Positions 25,732 to 34,724 of a stretch of DNA of 41,496 nucleotides are shown piece after piece. Every line of letters begins with the position of its first letter. Positions within the stretch are counted from its first letter, which is position 1. Position numbers and translations under genes: made by a program. The stretch spans positions 1 to 41,496 of the forward strand of contig JAFGQR010000089.1 in assembly GCA_016935555.1 (NCBI GenBank), written 5' to 3'. The notes under the pieces are model-generated. The model did not search any database and was not told the origin of the DNA. It saw nothing but the letters and a program-made list of their open reading frames with translations. This stretch comes from Verrucomicrobiota bacterium (GTDB lineage: Bacteria > Verrucomicrobiota > Verrucomicrobiia > Limisphaerales > JAFGQR01).

Positions 25732-27603
25732 ATGCCGGCGGCCGCACGGTTGGAGCCGCCCTTTCGCCGGGTGCTGGCCCTGGATCCCGGCAGCCGCACG
25801 CTCAGGCTGGCCCTGGTCGAGCTGGCGTTCGGGCGGATCCGGGTGCTTTCGGAGCAGTCGTTGAATGTCCCCCAGGAGGGATCGCCCGCCCCCGAGGCGT
25901 TCCAGGCCCAGCTCCACGCCCGCCTCGCCCAACTCGGCCAGCCTCCCCTCGCCCTCACCCTGCCCCAGCACCTCTCCACCTCCCAGATCTTCGACCTCCC
26001 CGCCGAGCCCGGCGCCGACGTCGCGTCCCTCGTCGAAGCGGAGATCACCCGGCTCAGCGGCGTGAGCGACAGCGCGTTCATTTACGATGTGATCCGCCTG
26101 GACGCCCCGGCACGGGGCCGCCAGCCCTTCTGGGTGACGCTCTGCCAGGAACGGGAGCTGCGCAACCAGGTCCGCGTCCTCGGGCTGACACACGAAGCCC
26201 TCTGCGAAATCACCACCACCGCCAATGCCCTGATCGCAGCCTTCCGCGCCGCGTGCCCCGCCACCCCCGAGGCCATCCTCATCCACACGGGCGCCCAAAA
26301 CACCGTCCTCGTCATTGTCGTCGGCGGCCAGGGCGTTCTGGCCACCAGCTTTGCCACCGGCGGCGACTATTTCACCCGCGCCATCGCGGCGGAGATGGGC
26401 GGCTCGCCGGAGGGCGCCGAGGCGCTGAAGCGGACGCGGAATCTGTTTGTTGGGGCGGACGCCTTGCCGGCGCTGCTGCCCAAGGTGGATGCCTGGTTGT
26501 CGCAGGTGACCCAGGTGCTCAACGACTGGTTCGAAACCGCCCCGCCCACCCTCAAGCTCGCCGCATTCCGCATCGTCGCCTGCGGCTGCAGCTTCGATCA
26601 GCCCGGCCTGCTGGATTATCTGAAAACCCGCAGCGGATTGCCCCTCGAACGGTGGCCCGTCACCGGATTGACCACCACCGACCACCCGGCCCGCGGCTTC
26701 GAGGTCGCCTTCGGCACCGCCCTGCATGCCCTGCACCGCACCCCGCAGCCCGTGTCCCTCCTGCCGGCCGACCACCGCCAAGCCTGGCGAAAACGCCTGA
26801 TGCGCCAATGGATCGATTGCGCCAGCGGCGTGCTGGCCGTGGTCCTGTTCTTTCTCCTGTGCCTGGGCTCGTGGCAGGCCTGGCGACTGTGGCGTTCGAA
26901 GGAGTCCCTCCAGGCGCGCGCGCAGCAGAGCCTCGAACACCTCCGCCGCACCCAGCTGGCCAGCACCCGGCTTCTGACCGAATACGAGGCCTGGCGGCCG
27001 CTGCTGGCGTGCCAGAAGCTCACGTTCGACACGCTCGACACGCTGGCCCTGCTCCAGCAATCCCGAAGCAACCGCAATTTCTGGTATGTGCTGTTCGGCG
27101 ACCAGACCACCTATTTCACCCGGCCCCTTCCTCCCCCGCTTGCCCCGCCCGGCGCCACCAACCCCCCGGCGTCGCCCCCCGGCCCCGCCGCCGCGCCTCC
27201 CCCCACCAACGCCGCCCCCGTCACGGCCCGCGCCCTGGCCGCGAGGCAGCCGACAAACACCGCGCCTGCCCGGCCGGGGTTCATCGCCGAACTGTGCATC
27301 GCCGAGGAGGCGGATGCGGCGCGGCGCATGTTCAGCCAGGTCGTCAGCGAACTCAAACACGTGCCTCTCTTTGCCAAGGTCGACGCTCTCTCGGGCGACC
27401 TGCGGCGCAACCTCGCCGATCCCAAAGTCCTGCTGCCCGCCCGGCACTTCGCCATCGCCTTCGAACTGGCCGGCACCGATTTCCTCCAGCCGACGACCCT
27501 GCACCCCCGCCCCGGCACCGGGCCCACCAACAGCCCCGCCCGCCCCCGCCCCCACGCCCCGCGCTCCGGCTCCAATGGCGCCAGCCTCCAACCCGCGCCC
27601 TGA
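25732..27603 (+). CDS. PilM-PilN fusion protein
   Basis: 623 residues, ATG at 25732 (a GTG at 25714 is also in frame). The N-terminal part (about 1-350) is a PilM-type actin-like ATPase: VLALDPGSRTLRLALVEL as phosphate-1-like motif, LVEAEITRLSGV as typical PilM, and ATSFATGGDYFTRAIA for the second phosphate loop. A single membrane helix (about 363-385, LAVVLFFLLCLGSWQAW) and coiled coil (RAQQSLEHLRRTQ) follow, as in PilN, then a Pro/Ala linker and a beta-rich C-terminal domain (FIAELCIAEEADAAR). In most type IV pilus operons PilM and PilN are separate, with PilM bound to the PilN cytoplasmic tip. Here they are one chain. The gene lies 19 bases after the secretin. Confidence 0.85.
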   Translation: MPAAARLEPPFRRVLALDPGSRTLRLALVELAFGRIRVLSEQSLNVPQEGSPAPEAFQAQLHARLAQLGQPPLALTLPQHLSTSQIFDLPAEPGADVASLVEAEITRLSGVSDSAFIYDVIRLDAPARGRQPFWVTLCQERELRNQVRVLGLTHEALCEITTTANALIAAFRAACPATPEAILIHTGAQNTVLVIVVGGQGVLATSFATGGDYFTRAIAAEMGGSPEGAEALKRTRNLFVGADALPALLPKVDAWLSQVTQVLNDWFETAPPTLKLAAFRIVACGCSFDQPGLLDYLKTRSGLPLERWPVTGLTTTDHPARGFEVAFGTALHALHRTPQPVSLLPADHRQAWRKRLMRQWIDCASGVLAVVLFFLLCLGSWQAWRLWRSKESLQARAQQSLEHLRRTQLASTRLLTEYEAWRPLLACQKLTFDTLDTLALLQQSRSNRNFWYVLFGDQTTYFTRPLPPPLAPPGATNPPASPPGPAAAPPPTNAAPVTARALAARQPTNTAPARPGFIAELCIAEEADAARRMFSQVVSELKHVPLFAKVDALSGDLRRNLADPKVLLPARHFAIAFELAGTDFLQPTTLHPRPGTGPTNSPARPRPHAPRSGSNGASLQPAP

Positions 27604-27604
27604 C

Positions 27605-28459
27605 ATGTTCCTGTCGCCCTTCCGCATTCCTGAACGCCGCCGCCGGGCCCTGCTGCCGGCGGGCGTGCTTCTGTTGGCGGCGATGTTTTTTCTGGTGTTT
27701 CGCCCCCTGCGACAGCGCGGCGCCGAACTCGACCGGCCGCTGGCCCAGGCGGCCGAGGAACTGGCCTCTGCGCTTGGCCAGCCGCGGGTCGCGCAGCTGG
27801 ATGCGGAGCGCATCGAGCGGCAGCGGCACGAAACCGAGCGTTGTCTGGCCGCCATGCAGGCCGCCGCCGGGCGTCTCGCCTGGCGCATCGAACTGCGCGG
27901 GGAAATCCAGGCCCGGTTGGGCGTGCCGTTCGAACTTTTCGATTACCAGTATGAGCGCCAGCTTCAGATCGATGAGCTGGCCCGCCTGGCGAAACAGCAC
28001 CAAGTCAAACTCGAGGACGCCGTGCTCGCCGGGTTTCCCCAGCACACCATCGACACTCGCGCCCCGGCGCTGCTCTGGGCGCGGCTTGAACTGCTGCAGC
28101 ACCTGGCCGCCACCGCCATCCAAAACCGGGTCGCCGGCATCCACACCCTCCGCGCCCCCGAGCCGGCCCGCGACCCGGCAGGTTCGGACCCCTCGAGTCC
28201 GCTGGTCGTGGTGCCGCTGGACATCGAGCTGACCGGCCCCATGAGCTGCGTCACCCGGTTCCTGCGCTCGCTTCCGCTTCGGGCCAGCGAACTCAAGGCG
28301 GAGGGCCTTCCCGAGCTGGCCGCCTCCAAACCGCCCCTGTTTGTGGAGCGCCTGCTCCTCCTCAAACAGTCTCCCGCGAAACCCGACGAGGTGCGGCTTT
28401 CGCTGCACGCGTGCGGATTCGTGCGGCTCGAGGGCGAGGCGTCGCTGCCGGCCCCCTGA
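27605..28459 (+). CDS. PilO-like inner-membrane alignment protein
   Basis: 284 residues from the ATG at 27605, one base after the PilM-N stop codon. It has a short basic N-terminus, one membrane helix (about 15-33: ALLPAGVLLLAAMFFLVFRPL), a helical stretch (about 38-135), then a Pro-rich linker and a C-terminal ferredoxin-like beta/alpha domain (VVVPLDIELTGPMSCVTRFLRSLPLRASELK). This is the PilO/GspM layout. It should pair with the PilN part of the upstream fusion in the inner-membrane platform. The sequence identity to any named PilO cannot be judged here, so the name rests on layout and position. Confidence 0.72.
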   Translation: MFLSPFRIPERRRRALLPAGVLLLAAMFFLVFRPLRQRGAELDRPLAQAAEELASALGQPRVAQLDAERIERQRHETERCLAAMQAAAGRLAWRIELRGEIQARLGVPFELFDYQYERQLQIDELARLAKQHQVKLEDAVLAGFPQHTIDTRAPALLWARLELLQHLAATAIQNRVAGIHTLRAPEPARDPAGSDPSSPLVVVPLDIELTGPMSCVTRFLRSLPLRASELKAEGLPELAASKPPLFVERLLLLKQSPAKPDEVRLSLHACGFVRLEGEASLPAP

Positions 28460-28466
28460 ACCTGCC

Positions 28467-29003
28467 ATGCTGAACGTCTTGCTGCGCAGTCGAGCGTTTG
28501 CCCTGGCCATCCACGCCTTGCTGTGGCTTCTCCTGGCCGCCTGCCTGATGAACCTCGGCACTGCACCGCCGCCGTTCGTGGAATCCGGCTCCGGCGCCAT
28601 GCCCGTCGACAGCCCCGCCCCCATCGCCCGCATCACCCATCTCCTCGCCCGCGGCGCCGGCACCGGGGCCGTTGCCGACACGAACCTCGAGAACCCGTTT
28701 GCGACGCGCTATTTCATTCCGCCGGTGGTGCCTCCCCCGCCCCCTCCGACCACCCGCCAGGTCCAGGTCACCTACCACGGCTACTACCAGACCGGCGAGG
28801 CTCCTGCCCGGGCCTTTCTGACCGTCGACCAGAAAACGGTCACCGGTCCCGTGGGCTCCTTTGCCATCAAACCCTGGATCATCGCGGGAATTTCCCCGGC
28901 GGAGGTGACCCTGACCAATTCGCCGACGGACGGCAAAGCCGCCGCACAAACCCACCGCATCCCGTTCAACAAGACCGCGTCTCTCGAGGTCCCTGTCCCA
29001 TGA
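28467..29003 (+). CDS. PilP/GspC-like small pilus-assembly protein
   Basis: 178 residues. It starts with a membrane helix (ALAIHALLWLLLAACLM, about residues 11-27), possibly a lipoprotein signal (LAAC), followed by a Pro-rich low-complexity linker (PPVVPPPPPPTT) and a beta domain with VQVTYHGYYQTGEAPARAFLTVDQKTV and AIKPWIIAGISPAEVTL. The beta domain fits the HR domain of PilP/GspC, which contacts the secretin. It sits in the operon place usually held by pilP, between pilO and pilB. Its stop overlaps the next gene's ATG (atga at 29000-29003). Confidence 0.65.
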   Translation: MLNVLLRSRAFALAIHALLWLLLAACLMNLGTAPPPFVESGSGAMPVDSPAPIARITHLLARGAGTGAVADTNLENPFATRYFIPPVVPPPPPPTTRQVQVTYHGYYQTGEAPARAFLTVDQKTVTGPVGSFAIKPWIIAGISPAEVTLTNSPTDGKAAAQTHRIPFNKTASLEVPVP

Positions 29004-30772
29004 CGTCCGACTCCCCGACGCCCCCCCCGGAAGCCGGCGAGCTGCTGTTGGCCCAAGGCAAACTCACCGCCGCGCAACTTGACCAGGTCCGCCGCCGCCA
29101 GCAACGCCTCCATACGCCTCATCACCGCGCCATCGTCGATCTGAACTTCGCCTCCGAGGAGGACACCTACCGCGCCCTGGCCCAAATCCACCGTCTCGAA
29201 TTCGTCGACCCCGCCGCGCTCGAACTGTCCCGCGAAACCCTGGACCTGGTGCCCATCAAGTTCATCTTCCATTACCGCATGCTGCCGCTGGACGCCGACG
29301 GCGAGTCGTTGACGGTCGCGTTCAGCGAGCCGCCCCGCCAAATGGAGCTGGGAAACCTGCGCCTGGTGCTCGGCAAACAGCTCAAGATCGTCCTCGCCAC
29401 CCCCAGCGCCATCCACGCCGTCATCAAGAAGCATTTTGGGCTTGGCGCGGAAACCATCCAGAAACTGCGCGAGCAGCGCGGCGCGGCCGACGCCGCCGAG
29501 GAGATGGTGTTCGATGTGCAAGGCAAGGAGACGGACACGGCCCTGGAGGCGACCATTGCGGCCTTTGTCGACCAGATCCTTCAGGAAGCCCTGCGCCTTA
29601 ACGCCACCGACATCCACCTCGAACCGTATGCGGGCGCCACCCGGCTGCGCTACCGCATCGACGGCGTCCTCGAAACCGTTCCCATGCCGGCCGACCTCCA
29701 CGCCCTCCACCCGGCGGTCGTCTCCCGCCTCAAAATCATGGCCAGCCTCAACATCGCCGAGAAACGCCTGCCCCAGGACGGCCGGATCGCCATGAAAACC
29801 GCCGACACCGAATACGACCTGCGCGTTTCCGTCCTGCCGACCAAGCACGGCGAGGCCGTCTGCCTCCGGTTGCTGGGGCGCGAAAGCCTGTTTCTCGACC
29901 TGGCACAACTCGGCATGGAACCGTCCCAGGAAGCCGTGTTCAACCAGCTCATCCGCCTGCCCCAGGGGCTCGTTCTCCTCACCGGCCCCACCGGCAGCGG
30001 CAAAACCACCACCCTCTACGCCGCCCTTGCCCACGCCAACGACGAAGGCCGAAAAACCATCACCTTCGAAGACCCCATCGAATACCAGCTCCAGGGCGTC
30101 CTCCAAATCCAGGTCCGCGACTCCATCGGCCTCACCTTCGCCGCCGGATTGCGCGCCGCCCTGCGCCATGACCCCGACGTCATCCTCGTCGGGGAAATCC
30201 GCGACACCGAGACCGCCGAGATCGCCATGCGCGCCGCCCAGACCGGGCACCTCGTGTTCTCCACCCTGCACACCAATGATAGCATCAGCGCCGTGACGCG
30301 CCTGCTCGAGATGCGCATCGAACCCTACCTCGTCTCCTCCTCCCTCGTCTGCAGCGTCGCCCAGCGCCTCCTGAGACGCATCTGCCGGCATTGCGCCGCC
30401 CCCGATCCCTCCATCCCGGACACCCTCCGCGACGAAATGGCCGCCGCGCTCCGGCTGCCGCCCGGAGACATCCACACCTGGCACGGCCGGGGCTGCGTCG
30501 AATGCAACCACAAGGGCCACCGCGGTCGCATCGCCGTCTACGAGTTCTTCCTCCCCAACGAATCCATCGCCGACCTCATCCGGCCCGGCCTGCACACCGC
30601 CGCCCTCCGCGACGCCGCCCGCCGCCTCGGGTGGCGCTCGCTGCGCGACATGGGCTGGCCCAAGGTCCAGGCCGGCATCGTCCCCCTCTCCGAACAGGAA
30701 CGCTGGACCCGCATCGTCGATCCGACCGCCCTCGGCATGGAAGCCGCCCTGCGGCCGAGCGGGGATCGCTGA
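29000..30772 (+). CDS. Type IV pilus/type II secretion assembly ATPase (PilB/GspE)
   Basis: 590 residues, ATG overlapping the previous stop. An N-terminal MshEN/GspE_N-type domain (about 1-150) is followed by the hexameric ATPase. Walker A is GPTGSGKT (329-336). An aspartate box and Walker B region with ILVGEIRDTETAEIAMRAAQTGH follow, then STLHTNDS. The zinc tetracysteine motif CRHC (462-465) and CVEC (499-502) is complete, as in PilB/GspE and unlike the retraction ATPase PilT. This is the motor that assembles the pseudopilus or pilus. The platform protein PilC/GspF, the prepilin peptidase and pilins are not in the window, so they must be encoded elsewhere or beyond the operon end. Confidence 0.95.
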   Translation: MTSDSPTPPPEAGELLLAQGKLTAAQLDQVRRRQQRLHTPHHRAIVDLNFASEEDTYRALAQIHRLEFVDPAALELSRETLDLVPIKFIFHYRMLPLDADGESLTVAFSEPPRQMELGNLRLVLGKQLKIVLATPSAIHAVIKKHFGLGAETIQKLREQRGAADAAEEMVFDVQGKETDTALEATIAAFVDQILQEALRLNATDIHLEPYAGATRLRYRIDGVLETVPMPADLHALHPAVVSRLKIMASLNIAEKRLPQDGRIAMKTADTEYDLRVSVLPTKHGEAVCLRLLGRESLFLDLAQLGMEPSQEAVFNQLIRLPQGLVLLTGPTGSGKTTTLYAALAHANDEGRKTITFEDPIEYQLQGVLQIQVRDSIGLTFAAGLRAALRHDPDVILVGEIRDTETAEIAMRAAQTGHLVFSTLHTNDSISAVTRLLEMRIEPYLVSSSLVCSVAQRLLRRICRHCAAPDPSIPDTLRDEMAAALRLPPGDIHTWHGRGCVECNHKGHRGRIAVYEFFLPNESIADLIRPGLHTAALRDAARRLGWRSLRDMGWPKVQAGIVPLSEQERWTRIVDPTALGMEAALRPSGDR

Positions 30773-31034
30773 TCCCGAGCCGCGCCGGTGGCGGATCAGG
30801 CCGGCGCGCCGGAAGACCGCGGCCCGCCCGCAACCGCGGCACAACCGCGCCTGGGTTGACAACCAAGCCGCGTATGGGCGGGCCCGGATGGGGGCGGGTC
30901 CTGGCATCTCGTGGCCGTGCGAGGGGCCGAAGGGTTTTGAGCGCGCCGCCGGCCCGGCGAGTTTTTGCGCTGTTTCGCCGACCCGTCTGGCATTCTATCA
31001 GCTTCGCAGACCAGCATCAGTATGCGCGGCACCT

Positions 31035-33407
31035 ATGAACCAGCCTTCCTCGCGGCCCATCAACGATGTAGATCCGTGGTTTGTCGCCCGTCCTGCCTCT
31101 CCGGCTGTTCATGACGAGCACATTCTTGCCTGTCTCCAGGATGGCATTGCCGTTTTGGACGCGGATTTGAAGTGCCTCGTCTGGAACCCGGCGATGGAGG
31201 ACTTGACCGGCATTGGGCGGTCGTCCGTTTTGGGCTGCATTCCGCTCGAGTGGTTCTCGGCCTGGCGCCAGGCCCAAATCGAGAGCGGGCTGTCGCGCGC
31301 CCTGGCTGGGGAATCCGTGACCTTGCCCGATGTGGCTCTGGCGGGGAAAACCCTGCCGGGTTGGGGGGCGCCCCGGATCGGGCCCTGGAAGGACGAGCGC
31401 GGGCGCATCCGCGGGGTGGTGGTATCCGTGCGCGACGTCACCGCCCGCCGCAACGCCGAAGCCCAACTGCGCGTCCAGGCCGCCGCCCTCCAGGCCGCCG
31501 CCAATGCCATCGTCATCACCGACCGCTCCGGACGCATCACCTGGGTCAACCCCGCCTTCACCCGTCTCACCGGCTACGCCTTCGACGAAGCCGTGGGCCA
31601 GAACCCGCGTCTTCTGAAATCCGGCAAGCAACCGTCGCCCGCCTATGAGGCGATGTGGCGGACGATTGCCGCCGGCGACGTGTGGCATGGCGAAATGATC
31701 AATCGCCGCAAAAACGGCGTTTTGTACATCGAGGAGATGACCATCACCCCCGTCCATAATCCCGCCGGCGAGATCACCCACTTCATCGCCGTCAAAAGCG
31801 ATGTCACCGCCCGCCGCGACATGGAAACCGAGCTCGCCCAGTCGCGCGAACGCTTCGAACGCATCTTCCAGTCCAACCCCGCGGCCATCGGCATCTGCAC
31901 CCTCGCCGAGGAGCGTTTCCTGGACGTCAACGAGAGCTTCCTGCGCCTCGTCGGCTACGACCGCGAGGAGGTCATCGGCCTGAGCGCCGACACCCTGGGG
32001 CTGTGGAACGACCACGCCGAGCACGCCCGCCTCATCCAGCAACTCCAACAGCAGGGCGCCGTCGCCAACCACGAAATCCGTCTCCGCACCAAACAGGACC
32101 AGGTCCGCGACACCCTCGTCAGCGTCGAACGCATCCAGCTGGGCGCCGACCGCTGCCTGGTGTTTCTCCTGCTCGACATCACCGTGCGCAAACGCCTCGA
32201 GGAACAGTTCCTCCAAGTCCAGAAAATGGAAAGCCTGGGCACCCTCGCCGGCGGCGTCGCGCATGACTTCAACAACCTGCTTACCATCCTCCACGGCCAC
32301 GCCAACCTCGCCCTCGCCGCCGAGCCGCTGCCGGCCCGCACCGTCGATTCGCTCCACCAGATCATGGAGGCCACCGGCCGCGCCGCCAACCTCACCCGGC
32401 AGCTGCTCACCTTCAGCCGCAAACAGCCCATCCAGCCCCGCCTCCTCAACCTCAACGAAGTCGTCAATAACCTCACCAAAATGCTCCGACGCATCATCGG
32501 CGAGGACGTCCTCCTCGAAGTCCCCAACTGCCCCCCCGTGCCGTACATCGTCGGCGACGTCGGCATGATCGAACAAATCATCGTCAACCTCGCCGCCAAC
32601 GCCCGCGACGCCATGCCCCAGGGCGGCTCGCTCCGCATCCGCACCAAAACCGTCCGCCTCGACCCCGCCCAGGCCCAGCAACGCCCCGGCGCGCGCCCGG
32701 GCCTGTTCGTCCGCCTCTCCGTCCGCGATTCCGGCGTCGGCATCCCGCCAGCCGTTCTGCCCCGCATCTTCGAGCCGTTCTTCACCACCAAGGAAATCGG
32801 CAAGGGCACCGGGCTCGGCCTCGCCATCGTCCACGGCATCGTCCAGCAACACCAAGGCTGGATCGAAATCGAAAGCCGCCCCGACCACGGCACGACCTTC
32901 CGCCTCTATTTCCCCGCCAGCAACCTCAAGAAATCCGCCGACCTCGACACCAACCTCCTCCCCAAGGTCTGCGGCGGCACCGAAACCATCCTCCTCGTCG
33001 AAGACGATCCCGCCGTCCGAAACCTCGTCCAGCAAATCCTCACCCGCTACGGCTACACCGTCCTCCTCGCCGCCTCCGGCGCCGAAGCCCTCGAACTCTG
33101 GAACGCCCAACACCCCCGCCTCGACCTCCTCCTCACGGACGTCGTCATGCCCGGCGGCCTCTCCGGACGACAACTCGCCGCCCGCCTGCGCGACCTTAAA
33201 CCCGGCCTCAAAGTCATCTTCACCAGCGGCTACAGCCCCGAGGTCGCCGGCGCCACCGACCCCAAGGACGCGTCCGTCCAATTCATCCCCAAACCCTACC
33301 TCCCCCACAACCTCGCCCGCGTCGTCCGCGATTGTCTCGACGGCAAACCGCCCCAAACCCTCAACCCCGACCTCCAACCCGCCGCCCCCGCCACCGAAGC
33401 CCCCTAG
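31035..33407 (+). CDS. Soluble PAS hybrid histidine kinase
   Basis: 790 residues from the ATG at 31035 (MNQPSSRPIND). Three PAS domains (about 20-135, 145-270, 275-390; VITDRSGRITWVNPAFTRLTGY and NPAAIGICTLAEERFLDVNESFLRLVGY are visible) lead to HisKA, with His410 in AHDFNN. The HATPase domain follows (IVNLAANARDAMP as N box, DSGVGIPPAVLPRIFEPFFTTK, GTGLGLAIV). A C-terminal receiver domain (about 655-770) carries Asp702 in LLLTDVVMP. There is no membrane segment, so it senses a cytoplasmic signal. The HDFNN-type H box resembles NtrB-like kinases. No output partner gene lies next to it, so phosphotransfer presumably goes to a remote protein. It may control pilus genes upstream, but the 262-base gap to the pilus operon argues for a separate transcript. 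Confidence 0.93.
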   Translation: MNQPSSRPINDVDPWFVARPASPAVHDEHILACLQDGIAVLDADLKCLVWNPAMEDLTGIGRSSVLGCIPLEWFSAWRQAQIESGLSRALAGESVTLPDVALAGKTLPGWGAPRIGPWKDERGRIRGVVVSVRDVTARRNAEAQLRVQAAALQAAANAIVITDRSGRITWVNPAFTRLTGYAFDEAVGQNPRLLKSGKQPSPAYEAMWRTIAAGDVWHGEMINRRKNGVLYIEEMTITPVHNPAGEITHFIAVKSDVTARRDMETELAQSRERFERIFQSNPAAIGICTLAEERFLDVNESFLRLVGYDREEVIGLSADTLGLWNDHAEHARLIQQLQQQGAVANHEIRLRTKQDQVRDTLVSVERIQLGADRCLVFLLLDITVRKRLEEQFLQVQKMESLGTLAGGVAHDFNNLLTILHGHANLALAAEPLPARTVDSLHQIMEATGRAANLTRQLLTFSRKQPIQPRLLNLNEVVNNLTKMLRRIIGEDVLLEVPNCPPVPYIVGDVGMIEQIIVNLAANARDAMPQGGSLRIRTKTVRLDPAQAQQRPGARPGLFVRLSVRDSGVGIPPAVLPRIFEPFFTTKEIGKGTGLGLAIVHGIVQQHQGWIEIESRPDHGTTFRLYFPASNLKKSADLDTNLLPKVCGGTETILLVEDDPAVRNLVQQILTRYGYTVLLAASGAEALELWNAQHPRLDLLLTDVVMPGGLSGRQLAARLRDLKPGLKVIFTSGYSPEVAGATDPKDASVQFIPKPYLPHNLARVVRDCLDGKPPQTLNPDLQPAAPATEAP

Positions 33408-33408
33408 T

Positions 33409-33832
33409 GTGGTGTCTCACAATTGGCTGGAGTTTCGCCGCAAGGGATTCTCGCCTCCCGCTAGGCACAAAACCGGCGCGGACGATCTCGTCGGCAATCG
33501 TCAGTCCGTCCTGCAGCGGGGTGCTGTCGGCGGGATGGCATCGAGGATGAAGGGCGCCCAATGATTGCTGTGCACCCCGTCCCGAAGGTTCGGCGGCAGC
33601 AACAGGGGGGTATCGTGCTCCACATTGACGAAGCGCGGACCCGTACGGCTGCGTATGGATGGGGCTGAGGTCCTTCGCATTCAAACTCCCTTGCGCAATT
33701 CCACAGTCTGGCACGCCGGCGCAAGACGGCCTGCCTTGGCAGCCTGTCCCGAACCACCGTAGAGGTCGGTACCTTCAGCAGGCTCCGAAGTTCAAGCAAT
33801 GCCGGATAGACCTGAGTCCGACAGGCTGCTAG
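33409..33832 (-). pseudogene. Eroded insertion-sequence remnant (IS1182-like transposase N-terminus)
   Basis: On the minus strand, 33632-33531 encodes VNVEHDTPLLLPPNLRD, the typical opening of IS1182-family transposases, continuing through HWAPFILDAIP and then ending in a stop within a few codons. No intact transposase follows. A candidate element end, agtccgacaggctgct, lies at 33815-33830. The rest of the gap between the hybrid kinase and the DUF1080 gene shows nothing else. This is a fragment with frameshifts, and the exact limits are uncertain. Confidence 0.6.
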
Positions 33833-33915
33833 GCCCCTGCCTGCGTCCGATCTTGCCTCCTGCCTTCCGGTTTTTCTAGTTGCGCCGCCGGTTGCTTCCG
33901 TGGCGAAATGCCGCC

Positions 33916-34653
33916 ATGCATTACGGGTATGTGTATGGGAGTGTGTGCCGGGCGGCTGCCGTCGCCTTGTGCCTCGAGCTTGCCGGCTCCGCGCTGCGGG
34001 CCGCCGACGACGCCGGCCCGCCGCCGAACACGTTGACCCCCGCCGAACAAGCCGCCGGCTGGCGCCTGCTGTTCGACGGGCAATCCCCGGCGCACTGGCG
34101 CGCCTTCGGCAAACCCGGCTTCCCCGCGCAGGGCTGGGTTGTCGAGAATGGCTGGCTCAAAAAAGTCGCCGGCATCCGCGGCGGCGACATCATCACCCGC
34201 GAGACCTTCACGGACTTCGAGTTCGCCTGGGAATGGCGTTTCCCCGCCCGCGCCAACAACGGCGTCAAATACTTCGTCGTCGAAAAACGCGGCGCGGTCG
34301 GCCATGAATACCAGATGATCGACGACTCCGGACGGGGTCCCAGCAAAGGTGGCACCGCTTCCTTCTACGAAGTGCTGCCCCCCAAAGCCCACGCCCCCGT
34401 CCGGCTCGCCCCCCACTCCAACCAGGCCCGCATCCGCGTTCGCGGCAACCGGGTCGAACATTGGCTCAACGGCGAGAAAGTCCTCGAATACGATTGCGGC
34501 AGCGACCCCGTGATGGCCGGCGTCGCCCGAAGCAAATTCAAAAACGTGAACGGTTTCGGCCGCAAACTCACCGGCCACATCCTCCTCACCGACCACGGCA
34601 GCGAGTGCGCGTTCCGCAACCTCAAAGTCCGCCCCCTGCCCGCCGCCGACTGA
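33916..34653 (+). CDS. DUF1080 (3-keto-disaccharide hydrolase-type) secreted protein
   Basis: About 245 residues from the ATG at 33916 (MHYGYVYGS). An in-frame ATG at 33880 would add 12. A signal peptide is likely (AAAVALCLELAGSALRAAD). The DUF1080 pattern is clear: WRLLFDGQSPAHWRAF, WVVENGWLKK, DFEFAWEWRF with ANNGVKYFV, HEYQMIDD, and RIRVRGNRVEHWLNGEKVLEY, ending in HILLTDHGSECAFRNLKVRPL. The family has a concanavalin-like fold. Some members act on 3-keto-glycosides, and many are untested. It is plausibly linked in function with the Gfo/Idh/MocA oxidoreductase, which in other systems makes 3-keto sugars, but they are far apart here. The gene is not in an operon. Confidence 0.88.
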   Translation: MHYGYVYGSVCRAAAVALCLELAGSALRAADDAGPPPNTLTPAEQAAGWRLLFDGQSPAHWRAFGKPGFPAQGWVVENGWLKKVAGIRGGDIITRETFTDFEFAWEWRFPARANNGVKYFVVEKRGAVGHEYQMIDDSGRGPSKGGTASFYEVLPPKAHAPVRLAPHSNQARIRVRGNRVEHWLNGEKVLEYDCGSDPVMAGVARSKFKNVNGFGRKLTGHILLTDHGSECAFRNLKVRPLPAAD

Positions 34654-34724
34654 GCTGGTCCGCTTTGCGCTGACGCCGCGCTGCCGGCAGCTCGCAGGAT
34701 TGGCATTCGGGCGGCAGCCGGGCT

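Noticed and set aside
31017..33377. A 786-codon minus-strand open frame opposite the hybrid histidine kinase, and similar ones opposite the PilB and PilM-N genes
   Set aside because: The kinase, PilB and PilM-N strands carry complete domain motifs; the antisense frames do not and arise from GC-biased third positions.
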